A stretch of 64,000 bases of DNA from Ischnura elegans. Its lineage: Eukaryota; Arthropoda; Insecta; Odonata; Coenagrionidae. Location of the stretch: the NCBI RefSeq assembly GCF_921293095.1, contig NW_025791658.1, positions 6,758,001 to 6,822,000 on the forward strand, in the 5' to 3' direction. Positions 24,405 through 36,161 of the stretch are shown piece after piece (the first letter of the stretch is position 1; each line of letters opens with the position of its first letter). A program made the translations under genes and the position numbers. The notes under the pieces are model-generated. The model searched no databases. It had not been told where the DNA came from and worked only from the letters and a program-made list of their open reading frames with translations.

Positions 24405-24744
24405 CTGGTAACCACAGTGTTCATTAACCCTGGCAAAAATTCAGACACTTCTTAATTTCCCTGGCACCCTGGTCCCTCCATTTTCCCGCCTAAAAACCTA
24501 AGCCGGAGCTGAATTTTGCCTGCGACATCAAGAGAGATAGCACTTTCATTGCTGCATTTGCATTCACGGCACCTGTCGCGTTTGTTAAATTTTTAGTTAA
24601 CCTGCGGCCGACGATCATTACACGATCAATATTTTTGCCTAAAATGGTTTTTCTATAGACCATGAATTTGACGACATCTGCACCGTGAAAACCTGGAAGA
24701 AACTATGAATTTTGTATTTCAGTTTGGGTGGGAACCATGATAGT

Positions 24745-25590
24745 GCACATTGCATTAAATATATCCATTTCGCAATCCGAGAAGGGAAACATATGACATA
24801 CATAATGATCCGCCATTTCGGAATCACTCGCAGCTTAGTCAGCCATATACTGTGATGGATATTTTCCTAATAATTTCAGTAAAATATTATTCAATTTATT
24901 AATCTTGAAAATAGTTTTCCTGCATTTTTCAAGTGTGGTTGATCAATGTGAAGCATTTTATGTGTGATGCCGAACTTCTTATGTAAAGAGAGAAAGTTTA
25001 AAGCGGTATTAAAGAAAGAGGTTTGCTTTATACGAGAAGGGGAGAGTATTGTACCATGGAACACTTTTCCAATTTTTTAGATAAAGCAAAATATATTTAC
25101 TTAAGATTCAGTCTAATGGTAACAATTTAATCCATTAAGATTCCTTAACATAATCTTTAAGTTTTTGACTTGTACCTTTACTATTAATGGTTCTAATTTA
25201 AATTTCTGAAAGTGTTTATAATTGTTCCTAGGTAGGCACATCATTTTCATATACCTAGGAACACTACCTATCGTAGCAATGAACGCAAGTTAGATTGGTG
25301 GGAAAAGCCATTAAAAACATGAAAAACGGTAGTCAATTTGTATTTTTTATTAAATTTGAAAGTACAAGAAAGTATTACATAAAGAAAATAAATTAGGTCA
25401 GGTAAAAACTCGATTTTAAATATAACTCCTTTCAAGTAGAAGTAAACTTAGGTGAAACCCTCCAAAATTAATATCATCCTCTTAAGTCCAATAATGTAAT
25501 GAATGTAACTCAAAAAAGTAAATTTTAGAATATTACGCCATAAATTTGGGCTGACTAAAAACATCGCAAGCATAGGAACATGTTCCTAGG
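24745..25590. other. Unassigned interval with small gttcctaggta inverted repeats
   Basis: No gene is visible. Short inverted copies of gttcctaggta occur at about 25228, 25253 and 25582, the last abutting the Tc1-like element. They may mark a small foldback element. Confidence 0.35.
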
Positions 25591-25592
25591 TA

Positions 25593-28192
25593 CAGTGGCG
25601 GAAAAAATTAACGCAAAGCTCATTGGCGTCTGAGAGCGGCCAGTTCAGGAACTACTTGTCTTTCAAAATTTTGCCCTCGTAATACTCTCATACAACCGGG
25701 AGTTTTAAAAGCAATATATCCCTTATACCGGGGAAATAATTATACCCGTCGCATTATGACAAGGCGCAAAAGATCCAGCTACGAATTCTTCGCCATATTC
25801 TCCGAAGCATGATTCGCCCTCGACTCACCTACAATGGAATCTACTCTCGTCCGGACATCATTGGACACAGCCGAGATATTGGGCATTGAGACTGCCTAAA
25901 AACCCAATCGTTCCGGTGGTGTAGTGGGTAAAGCATCATGCTTCGAATCAGAGGTTCCATGGATCAAGTCCCAGTGACGGATGACTTGATGCTGCACACA
26001 TACACTGTAAACGTTTTTCTGATCTTAAAACGCAATAAGCTATCAATAGGTCCATAGGACGTTGCATGGCTATTGAATTCTTACGCGCTTATTTATTGTT
26101 GAAATTCAACCACCATATTGCATAGCCATTTGGGCAGTTGACTGAGGAGTGAATTTTGACTACCATTTCCGCGTCGTCCAGCACCACTTCAATGCCCCTA
26201 ACCATTACCTGCATGTGCGATGTGTCACGGCCTATGCTTCCTCTCCCCTTCAAGGGAGAACTCCTATAGAGTCCTCCAAGCAGAATGAAATTACTTTTTT
26301 GAGCCACCTCCGAGAAATCAGTTGTTTGATTTCAGTTCAGTATTGCAATGCTTTGCTCAATATTCTCCACCCAATAATAGTTTCCCGAGGATTATATTGG
26401 AACAACATGTAGCATACTGCAATTGAAAAGAAATGCGAAGCCGTATTAATTTAGGTAACGGAATATTTTATGGCCATCTTTCATGTAGTTATCCGAAGAA
26501 ATTGATTAATTTGGTCAGTAAACGATTTCTTTCATAGTGAAATGAGTGGAGTAAATAGAGGTTTTTGAACTTCATAATGTCTGTAAAACTTGATTTTTAA
26601 TCACAAAGATGATCCATATGAAAGCATATTTGATTAACATCAATTAAAAATTAGATCTTTATTAAAAAAGGTGTATCTGAACTAAGCGTTAAATGTTTTT
26701 CAATTTTATAAACTGACATAAAATGAGGATCAGAAAAGTATTATAATTTTCACTCATCGAAAAGTTATTTAGGAAACTGAAAAGATTACAGAAATTTGAA
26801 TGGGTGGAAAGAAACTTCATGGAATTCGACTCTATTTTTGAGTTAATAGAACGGAATGAATTTTATCTAGAATTTGTTTGCGTGGCTTACTGGAAATATA
26901 TTTTTTGCTAAGACAATGGGAAAATTTGACCACACACTATAATTCACGGGATGGTCAAAAAAAAACTCTATCGCTCCTCTTCATTGAATAGAGAATATTG
27001 TAAATTCGGCCAGAAAATGAAGATGCGTAATAAATGGTAATTCATGTGATTAGAAGAATAATATTTCTTCATTGATAGGTAAAATTATGAGAAATGATTT
27101 TTATTTTTTTATAAGTTAGTTTATAAATTAACATAAATGTCTTATAACCGCATTTCTGACGCAAAATTACCTCGAATAATTGATTGTGAGATTTATGCAA
27201 TACCTTAATCTATTTGGAGTGCTAAAAGTAATCAAAAGTTCGAAGTAGGGATTAAATAAACAGCGGAAAACGCGAACAGTCCAATATTTCTATGACTTCG
27301 AAATAACATAAGTTCCATAATAATGATGAAATATTTTTATAATGTATGCGTAATGCTCATTTTGTTGGGAAATTTAAGGGTAAGTCTAACCTCTGTTAAC
27401 TTAACCATTTGCTCAATGTTTCTGATGAAATACATACGCAGACGCCCAAAATTACCCGATTGAGAACTACTGAGGTTGGGTGGCTCGATTTTCTGCCTTC
27501 GCTCAGCTATGCAAAACTTCTGAGGAATTTTCCCTTGAAATGAGGGAGGAGTAGTAGGCCGTGACACATTGCACATACAGCTAATGTTAGGGGCATTGAA
27601 GCTGGGTTGGACGACGCGGAAATGGTAGTCAAAATTCACTCCTCAGCCAACTGCCCAAATAGCTATGCAATATGGTGGTTGAATTTCAACAATAAATAAG
27701 CGCGTAAGAATTCAATAGCCATGCAACGTCCTATGGACCTATTGATAGCTATAGCGTTTTAAGATCAGAAATATGTTTACAGTGTGTGTGTGCAGCATCA
27801 AGTCATCCGTCACTGGGACTTGATCCATGGAACCTCTGATTCGAAGCATGATACTTTACCCACTACACCACCGGAACGATTGGGTTCTAAGGCAGTCTCG
27901 ATGCCCAATATCTCGGCTCTGTCCACGATGTCCCGACGAGAGTAGATTCCATTGTAGGTGAGTCGAGGGCGAAGCATACTTCGGAAAAAATGGCGAAGAA
28001 TTCGTAACTGGATCTTTTGCGCCTCGTCATAATTCGACGGGTATGATTATTTCCCCGGTATGAGGATATATTGCTTTTAAAACTCCCGGTTGTATGAGAG
28101 CATTACGAGGGCAAAATTTTGGAAGACAAGTAGTTCCTGAACTGGCCGCTCTCAGACGCCAACGAGCTTTGCGTTAATTTTTTCCGCCACTG
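25593..28192. mobile_element. Tc1/mariner-like foldback element with about 700-bp terminal inverted repeats
   Basis: It starts CAGTGGCGGAAAAAATTAAC, ends with the reverse complement, and is flanked by TA on both sides (25591-25592, 28193-28194), as in the Tc1/mariner superfamily. The inverted arms run from about 25593 to 26300 and from about 27500 to 28192 at high similarity. The 1.2-kb centre has no transposase frame, so the copy is non-autonomous. Each arm carries a tRNA-like sequence (25911-25985 and 27825-27895). Confidence 0.85.
25911..25985 (+). other. tRNA-like sequence (SINE-type head) in the left arm
   Basis: The stretch contains a box A-like tggtgtagtgggtaaagc and a box B-like ggatcaagtcc at tRNA spacing, with a possible anticodon arm around gcttcgaatcag. 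Acceptor pairing is imperfect, so it is a tRNA relic or SINE head rather than a working tRNA. An inverted copy is in the right arm at about 27825-27895. Confidence 0.55.
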
Positions 28193-28199
28193 TACATCA

Positions 28200-29205
28200 T
28201 AGGCTTGTGTTCCTTGGTACAACAATTAGCCATTTTTAATTTCGGCTGATTTTCCTGGTTAATATTGTCTGATTTTCCTGGTTAATATTATGTCTAAAAT
28301 ACCAAATAGGTAACTAATACTATTCACAGTTATATATCAATTTCACATCAAACGGGCGAAGAGCTTCAGGACAAAGGCAAAATTCATTGGCAGTCATTGG
28401 TGGCAATATCCTATGAAGAAGGTTTAGTAAAGCTTGTCAACTGACATGACCAATGCCTCAAAAACCGAAGGAATTATGTCGAAAGGACACCACAAGTGTG
28501 CTCAATGTTAAAAAATGGAATAATTTTTAATCAATCACTTAGTCTTCTGTTCATGACCCAATGGAGGTTGAAAAAATAGCCCACGTACATTATTAAATTT
28601 TATAGGCTGTAAAATTGTCATTTTTCACACCAATTTTTATAAGAAATTTTTATTTTTCATAATTGAGTTTTCAAGAGGCAGACTTTCATCAAAATCCATT
28701 TCCGCTCAAGGGATTTCATAAAACTTCCAAGGCAGGGCCCCCCGGTAAGAAGGGCCCTATCTTGAGTCCCAATCACTCCCACACCACCTCTGCTCATCTT
28801 CCTTGCATACTCCTTCCGTTCACATCCAATCTCCACCTGATATCATATTAATCTGTATTGGAAATATCTCATCGCCAGTGTCACAGTGTATATGACTTTT
28901 AAAAAATGGCTCAAATGGATAGCAGTTGGAAATTTCAGTTTTCTTGGTATCATGGCATAAATTGTGATTTAAATTCCCTAATAAAAGATTTTTGCCCTAC
29001 CCCTGTACACGATCTCGTCCAGTTTCTTCAGTAAAAAATAAGTCTATGCTGATATTAGAGGTGGCCTTATATTATATTACAATGGAACATAACTTTGCTA
29101 TCTTTCACTCGGTACACATTGAATATTTTTACTTGAAAATTAGAAAAAAACAATTCTGCCATCAATTAAAGAGTAAAATTCATTAGTTGCACATTGCTCA
29201 GATGA
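28200..29205. other. Unassigned interval
   Basis: No exon, TIR or RNA gene was recognised. A short direct repeat (ttttcctggttaatatt) occurs twice near 28250-28290. Confidence 0.4.
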
Positions 29206-29214
29206 CAGAAGTAC

Positions 29215-29466
29215 ATAGGCAGATTTAGGGGGGGCAAGGACTTGTGCCCCTCAGAAATGCTTTAAAAATAGACAAGGTTTTTAACATGGTTATCACTACA
29301 TCCCTTTTGGTTTGTGTATCAATCATTTAATATAATAACTTTCATATTGACATAAAGTGAACAACATGTTCAGTAATTGATGTATATTTCTCATAATCCA
29401 AAACATTTGCCTGTCAAACCCTTCAGCCTCCCACCCCAGAAAAAAATCCTGGATCCACCCTTGCAG
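29215..29466. mobile_element. Possible small MITE
   Basis: The left end contains cataggcagatttagggggg and the right end contains atcctggatccacccttg, which are related inverted sequences with several mismatches. No clean target duplication was found, so the call is tentative. Confidence 0.35.
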
Positions 29467-29989
29467 AGGAGGCCATAGCATTTTGATGTAATCAATAAAT
29501 CTTAAACATATAAATTTTTGTCCGACCGAAAGAAATTTATTAACCTAAAAAGCTGCTAGTTATTTATTTTTGATTCAACTACCTGAAACATTTTCCAAGC
29601 TCATGCCACGAGGTTTTAAATTAGTATTCAGTCACATAATATTTCTCATAGTGTGAATAAAGACAGCAAAAAATACAAACCTTGACAAATGCCTATATTA
29701 CCCACCACAGAAGCTCCCTCATTGAAACCTGCAGATAACAGTAGTACGCAAGTGTTGAATTTTATTACAATCATCCGAACCCAAAATGACTGATGAATAA
29801 TAAGGATTTGGACTATCCTCTTTTTAAATAAGAGGATGTATCTGAAAATTAAGGATATATGTACATAATTGACATAATTAGCAATTGAAGCCTCTTTCAT
29901 TGGAAAAGTACCTTCTACTGAATAACCGAGTAAATCACTGCCAAGTAACTATTTTCTAGGTAAATAATTTGAGTAATTTTTCACTGAAA

Positions 29990-30190
29990 ATGTTAGGATA
30001 GTATCCAATGGAGAAGGCGGTTGTTTTACCACTGCATGGATTCCGAAATGGCGGATCATTTTCTGTGTGATATCTTTCCCTTATTGCATATGTGAAATGG
30101 ATATTATGTGATGTGAAATATGTATAGAAACAAGGGAGATATCTATCAGGAGGGGGAGGTAAATTAATTTCCTGAATTGCTCACCGTGGG
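29990..30190 (-). repeat. Repeat related to the flanks of the 23054-24739 element (approximate empty site)
   Basis: On the minus strand it reads gtgagcaattcaggaa ... tctatacata, which matches 22975-23050, and continues with ataatatccatttc ... atgatccgccatttcggaat, which matches 24750-24825. The sequence between those blocks in the 23-kb region (the TIR element) is absent here, so the element inserted into an older dispersed repeat. Confidence 0.6.
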
Positions 30191-30588
30191 TGCAGTCCAA
30201 TGAACACTAACAATGCTCTAGAGTGTCTCCAACTAACTCACAAGCAGTCTGTTATTCGCTAATGAGCAAATGCCATGCACCTGTTTCCCGCCTTGCTCTA
30301 GATGCTCCTGTTAAAAGTTGGGTCAGGGATGGAACCAGTCATATTTTGCCATTCATTCAAAGGGAGCACACAGAGGCAATGGTGATATTACTCTCACGGC
30401 AGTTACTAGATGCTGAATCTGGATGCCTTTTTTTTCTCGGGATTAGCGGGAAAGACATTCACGGGTAGGATATAAATTTAACTGCGATTTAATTCAAAAT
30501 AAAGCAAGCACTAACCCTCCGTACACATTTTCTTATCTCCCCCAAAGTAAACTCAAATGTCTCTGGAACGTAATATTTGACACCTTAA

Positions 30589-31423
30589 CCCTTTCGAGAC
30601 GGCGGAGTTTTCGTCATAGCATGACTGCTGTACTGAGTCCCAAGAGACTCTTCTTTCTCGTGGTACGGAGCATTTTTGAAGGGCATTCGTTAAGAAGGGT
30701 CTCGCTGAACCTTTTTTGACCCCTCCACGCAGGGACTTCGCATTATCTCGGACTCTGAGAGTAGTTGTGCTCCCTCCTTTCCGGGTTTACGACCATATCT
30801 GCGGCATTGGTTCACGGTCAACTTATGTATTGCTTATATGTATTTAGCAAATGGATAATTGTTGCTTGCACGTAAATTACAGACTTTGAATTGAATTCCT
30901 CATTTTTATCTGAGCATTGTCAAATTTTAAACGAAGTTCTAAGGCCATTATTAATGCATTTAATGCAGCAACAATTTCTATATTGATGTTTATACATAAC
31001 TCGAGACATAAGTTAATATTTGTCATAGAATTTCATTTAAAAATTGTAAACGCTGCTCAAAAGACAAATAATTCAATTCTTAGTGTACATTTCTTGAGAA
31101 ATGAACAAATATTTATTTCGAAAATTGAATTTATAAACAATTGAATGACTGCTGTCCCGTACCGCTGAGAGGGGTTATAAAAGACGAAGGGTCCGGGTAC
31201 CTGCTCCCGGATTCCGAGGGTTAATCCTAAACCCCGAAGCATTGGGTCCCGAGACAAAGACGTCGTAAACCCACGACCGTCCTAAAAGGTGCGGGAGCTG
31301 GAAAATGTATATATATGGCTTTCGATCTCCTGGCCGGGAAAATTTCACACGTATATATACGCCCGTCATCTCCCGGGTCAGGAAACATCCACATGTATAT
31401 ATACGTGTACAGTAGGGAAAAGG
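30589..31423. mobile_element. Possible piggyBac-like MITE
   Basis: TTAA flanks both ends (30585-30588, 31424-31427). The left end reads CCCTTTCGAGACGG and the right end, on the other strand, CCTTTTCCC. TTAA targets with CCCTTT ends are typical of piggyBac-type elements. The inverted match is short, and the interior has no transposase. 31140-31425 is GC-richer than its surroundings. Confidence 0.35.
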
Positions 31424-31429
31424 TTAACA

Positions 31430-32052
31430 TTTATTCTATTTAAATAAAAGATAGTAGCTCGTTTCCACAATATTTTAATGCACATGATGGGTTTCAGCTC
31501 ACAGAGTCATCATCTGGAACAAGTCTTGTATATTAAATATTAAGGAAAAGTGCTACCATCTTTTATTTAAATATGTCGAACTTCCACCACATAGCGACCG
31601 CATTTTTTGATTTTCCTCTATGGTTCTAGTTTCTTTTTTTTTCTGTTTTCCTCTTTTTCAGAGGTCTATTTTCCAATCTTATCATGACACGAAAGAGATT
31701 TTCGTGTATGTGTTCTCTATTTTCATTCTAACATCAGTTCCCTTGTTATTCTAGGTACCGTAATAAGCGATCAGTACTCCCGCTTGCTTGCACGTAGAAA
31801 ACTGTCCCCAACGTCTTTTAGTGTAGCTGTATCTATTTTGGTCTCCAGCGGAATTGTTATTTCCTCCAAGAAATGATGGTTGTTATTGATCACATTGAAA
31901 AAGTTCCACTCAAGAGCATTTTACTTTTAATTCTGGGTTGCGTAGTAAGCGAGATATTTTTTTTCTTGAGTCACGCTTATGCTAGTTGTTATTCCCGCAC
32001 TGCTATTGCCAACTTTTAAGGTAATAATTTGATATTCATCGTTTCTTTGCAG
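31430..32052. other. Sequence upstream of the start-codon exon (probable 5' intron)
   Basis: It ends in a strong acceptor, tcgtttctttgcag at 32039-32052, so the start-codon exon is probably preceded by an untranslated exon further upstream that I cannot place. No TATA-type promoter is identified. Confidence 0.35.
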
Positions 32053-32198
32053 TCTGTATTACATCATTTCATAGCAACGCTGACAGAGACTGATTTACTC
32101 CTCGCTGACCATTGACACCGCCCCTGGTTCCCATTGGCATCTCCCTGTCTGCTAAATCCAACACCCACTCAGACATATTATTTCATCGTTTCCCAATA

Positions 32199-33524
32199 AT
32201 GGCGAGCAACATTCCTACCAGTAATGCTGAGCAATATGTTGAGGAGAGGCTCATTGTCGGACTGTTTACTGGTTCATTGCTCCAGCACAAAGACCTCCTG
32301 GACATGTTGGAGGATGTGGACAGCAGAATGGTAAAGGAGAAGACGCTCTTGCATGTTGGAGTGGGACTTGGAAGGGCTGACTGGGTGGAGGAGTTATTGG
32401 CGAGGGGGGCTGACCCAGAAATCACAGACGACGCTCAACAGAATGCACTTTCTTCAGCTGAGGAAATGGTTCGACAGTTCCCTGAAGACGTGGACCGCTC
32501 AAAAGTTCTGAAGTTGGTGTCATTGGTGCACCGGAGGGACCAAGTTATTTTGCGTCGTCTGGAAGCATCTTCGAGCAGGAGCACTGATCATGTAGCACCC
32601 GTGGCTAGCCCAGAGTGTGATATTGAATCTCTCAAGTCCTCTGTGGACTCATTGAGGCGAGAGATGAAATCTCTTGTGCAGCAGTTGAGATCATCCTTGG
32701 AGGAACTCAAGGTGCAAGTATGTGGACGTGATGCACTGTTGCATTGTCTAGAAGAGGCCGTGACGTCAACAGCGGAGGATGTGACATCAATCAAGTTTGG
32801 GCTTAGTGGGGAGGCATCTTTGAGTCAACCTGCATCCGATCCAGCCAGAGCTAGGCGGGAGTGTGTGGACGCCATGTTGCGTAGGACTACGATAGTGTAT
32901 GGAAGTGGAGGTGATAGGATGTGTAGATTGTATGAGAGACTGTATGATGGAGACGATTTCACTGCGTGTATCATTAAGTGTTTAAGTGGGGATGATCGGG
33001 TGAAGGTGATGGTGGACTTTACATCTGATCGCATTGGAGGGATGAAGGAGAAGGTTGTGTTTTTGGATGGGAATCAGGGAAATGGGAGTGAATGGAGATC
33101 GTTTTGTGATTTTGAGAGTGATACTGTATATTTGGGTGCATTGGTCCGTTCTGGTGATAGAGAGAAATTCGTGTGTTCTAGGTTAGCTTGGGCCCTCTCG
33201 CAGTTATCCCTGAAATTAGTGTTTGATAATGAGGGGAGGCCTTATGGCGGGGGAGACGTCAAAAGCGAACGTGAGTGGATGAGGGCTGTGGAAGAGGCGA
33301 AGGAGGAGAGGAGGAAGGGGGGAGGGGGATTGGATTGGTACATCAACTATGCGTTGGATATGAGAACGCAGTTGGCAAAGGTTAATTACCTTGCATCTGC
33401 TGTCCTTCAGATTATCACTTACAATGGATCCACAGATGGAAGAGCTATTCTGCAACAGCAAGCCCCTCGCCTCTTATGCTTGTATTCTAACAATGTGATG
33501 GGAACACTCCTGGCCAAGACAAAG
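32199..33524 (+). CDS. Exon 1: ankyrin-repeat and coiled-coil protein, N-terminal 442 residues
   Basis: This is the longest open frame in the window and the only one with clear coding composition. The in-frame stop TGA at 32106-32108 makes the ATG at 32199 (aataatggcg) the first possible start after the acceptor at 32051-32052. Residues about 48-77 form an ankyrin-like repeat (TLLHVGVGLGRADWVEELLA, then RGADPEITD). Residues about 141-195 look like an amphipathic coiled coil. Residues about 225-440 form a further domain ending in QAPRLLCLYSNNV. I have the impression that this last part resembles the C-terminal zincin-like domain of arthropod ankyrin proteins, with the usual HExxH replaced by WALSQ at 331-335, but I could not check it. 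The exon ends at AAAG|GTGGGT, phase 0. No signal peptide or membrane segment is seen; the protein is probably intracellular. Confidence 0.8.
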
Positions 33525-36160
33525 GTGGGTCTTATGTATATTTCTCATGCTTTTTTCGTGGTCTTAATTAAAACATTCAAATCATTATTTGAAACTTTAT
33601 AAGCAAATCAATTTGTGATTCATATATTTAAATATATAAACACAGTTTTTGAACAGTTGAAAGATTTGTTCATAATTTAATTTCCCAAGATTTGCCAAAA
33701 GTGGCCCATTCTTTGGAGATAAGTTTTGCATATACTGGTGAAATGAAACTTCTGATACATTGGACAAGTTCCTCCTATGTGTTCTATGAGTATTTTTATT
33801 TAATGGTGGAGGTGTTTTAATTTTAACATATTTAATAGCAATTAAGTTTAGTTGAACATTCCACTTAACCAAGTTCCGAGTTACAGATGTCTTTTCAAAA
33901 GATAATGTGTGTTGTAGCTGTAATATGCTCTTGGATGTCATAAGTTTAAGATAGTTACCATTCAAAACTATCAAACTCTAATCCGGTGCATAAATATCGA
34001 AGTTAAAAATAAAATAATATAAGCAGGTGAAAGATTGCCCATATTCAAATCAATGACATCAATCTATTGATTCATATGTAAATTGCAAAGAGTAGTGAAA
34101 GTCTTCCAACATTTTTCTCCAATAAAACAAATGGTTCTTTTAGAACATAGGTTTTTTCAATGATATTTTATAACTAATTTTTGGTTATTATTATTGCCAT
34201 TGCATTTTTGTGAATGAGGGTAATATCTTATCTCACTATGACAATTGACCTAATGATAACATTGAATTTTGTTTGTGATTGCATTATTTTTTCATGGTGG
34301 CATCAATTAATTTATGTTTTTTGTTTCAGAGATGAATTTGGCATGATATACTTTGGACATTATGATGGAGCCAGTCCTGAAGAGGAAAATTCTGTTTACA
34401 TTCATTTATTTTCATAAAGCCTCTCTGTTTTTGTTGGGTTAACTTAATCACCCTTGTGTTTCGTGCAATCGTTACAGGTATCTAATGTTTAGGCTATCAC
34501 TTTGGTTGATTTCATGTTTGCTTCATGGCACTTTTTTCATTAGGTTGGTAATAACATTTTGAGATGCATGCTGTTATAATCTTGTAGACAAATTATTTAA
34601 CCAGTCTTTTCTTAGTTGCAGTAGTTGCAGTAATTGCAGTTTCTTATAGCTGGGATATTTGTATTTTTTATAATATTTCACTTTACATCTAATGTACGCT
34701 AGAAGTCTTTGGAGGAAATGTGCTATTTTTGCTTGGGAATGTAATCCTACACTTTATGTAGCTGAAGGCCATCATGCACAAATCTATTTGCAACATATGC
34801 TGCTCCCTCCTAATTCTTTGAAGTATATTTTTCCTGATGCTCTCATGTTTGTGTAGTCTTTTAGTGAGTATTGGTTTGTTTTGGTGCATTGCTTTGGCCT
34901 TGTTTGACCCATGAACTTGAGAGACATTTCCCTCTTGTTTGCAACTATAGTGATGTGGGCAAATAAATGTGTAAATTTAATTTTGGACTCTTCAGTCATA
35001 CTTTAACAAAGAATTGGATGAGATTTTTTTGTTTCAATTTTTACATGTTGAATGACGTTTAAGAAATGTCGTAATTAAGTAATTTACAAAAGTTCTTAGA
35101 TTCATTTTCCTATATGTTTGTGACCTTAGTCCATTTTTATTATATTTGGTTGTTCTCAAATTTCCAATGGTACTAGAGAAGATCATTGCCTTCATTCAAG
35201 CGAACATACGTTTTCAATATTCACATATCCTTTGTATAGTATTCAGTTGACTGTAAATAGTAGGCATTTGATTATTAGCAACAGTAAACGTCTCCTAATT
35301 CTCACTATTGCTGACTTGGTTTTCAATTAATAAAGCGAGTGTAATGGTTTAACATTTTACTTGTTCTCTTTATATGAAAGGTAGAATTTCTATTTCATGC
35401 CTTTGTGATGCCATCATTTTTTGGGATTCATTGCAGTTGTAGGACCTGATGTTTAAAATGGTGTTTATTCAAAAAATATTTCATTGGATAAATGGTTTAA
35501 TTTTTAATTATTTTTGTGTTTCACAATGTTACTGTATTTTTTTATTTTTGGCATTTTTATCTGTTACTCATTCATTTTTGTCATTTTAAGTTTAGTTAAA
35601 CAATTTCTATCTTCTCTCTGCAACCTGGGAGTAACAGAAATGTGGTTATAATGGCGTATAGTTTTTCTAAAAGAAAATATATTTTTGTTGGTAATATCAC
35701 ACTTAAGAAATATTTACTTGGTGTTCTTAATAATTGATTTTTGTAAGGTATTTCAGGATTAATAATAATTATACCTTTGCTACACCATGTCAGTTGGTGC
35801 AGCCAAATTAACCTTCCAGATTTTGTAAATTTGATCCATTAGAAATGAATAGAGTATAATTATTTCATTATCTTATCTGCAATAGTATCATTATATCTGG
35901 ATTTCTAAAAAAAGATTTTATAGTCATGTCTGAAGGTACATGCTTTGCATGTCAATTGCTTTATGATTATTACTTGTAATTGATAATCTAAAAATTAAGT
36001 CTTATAATAATGAATGCATATCTATGAGAAAAGCTATGCATCTCTGAATTATGTATTCCTTTTCGTATATGTTGGCTTATCTCTGTAGATGAATGGCATG
36101 ATATCCTCACTTCAGGGATTTCCTGTTTTCATTTCTTTTTTATTATTTTTCTTCACATTT
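33525..36160. other. Intron 1, proximal part
   Basis: Mostly AT-rich sequence without recognised repeats. One notable stretch is 34330-34417: after ttttgtttcag it stays open for DEFGMIYFGHYDGASPEEEN and ends at TAA, which looks like a short alternative last exon. However, it needs a two-base carry-over from the upstream exon, while exon 1 ends in phase 0. Confidence 0.4.
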
Positions 36161-36161
36161 A

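Larger units (their letters stand above)
23054..24739. mobile_element. TIR element with 5-bp target duplication (hAT5-like?), copy 1, containing a MITE and a SINE
   Basis: The ends are GAGGGTTCCCACTC and GGTGGGAACCATG, flanked by ATAGT (23049-23053 and 24740-24744). Just inside both ends are repeats of ccgtgaatt and gtgaaaacctgg. A second copy without internal insertions lies at 46618-47226 with better-preserved CAGAGTTCCC / GGGAACCCTG ends and its own 5-bp duplication. CAG-starting TIRs with 5-bp duplications suggest a hAT subgroup with a short target, but this is inference. Inside lie the hAT MITE 23340-24082 and the SINE 24098-24404. Confidence 0.7.

Noticed and set aside
32183..33461. Several minus-strand frames opposite the ankyrin exon
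   Set aside because: Shadows of exon 1; their composition mirrors the sense coding frame.
33597..33974. 125-codon minus-strand frame in intron 1
   Set aside because: It has no recognisable domain or splice support, and its AT-rich codon composition is like random intronic sequence.
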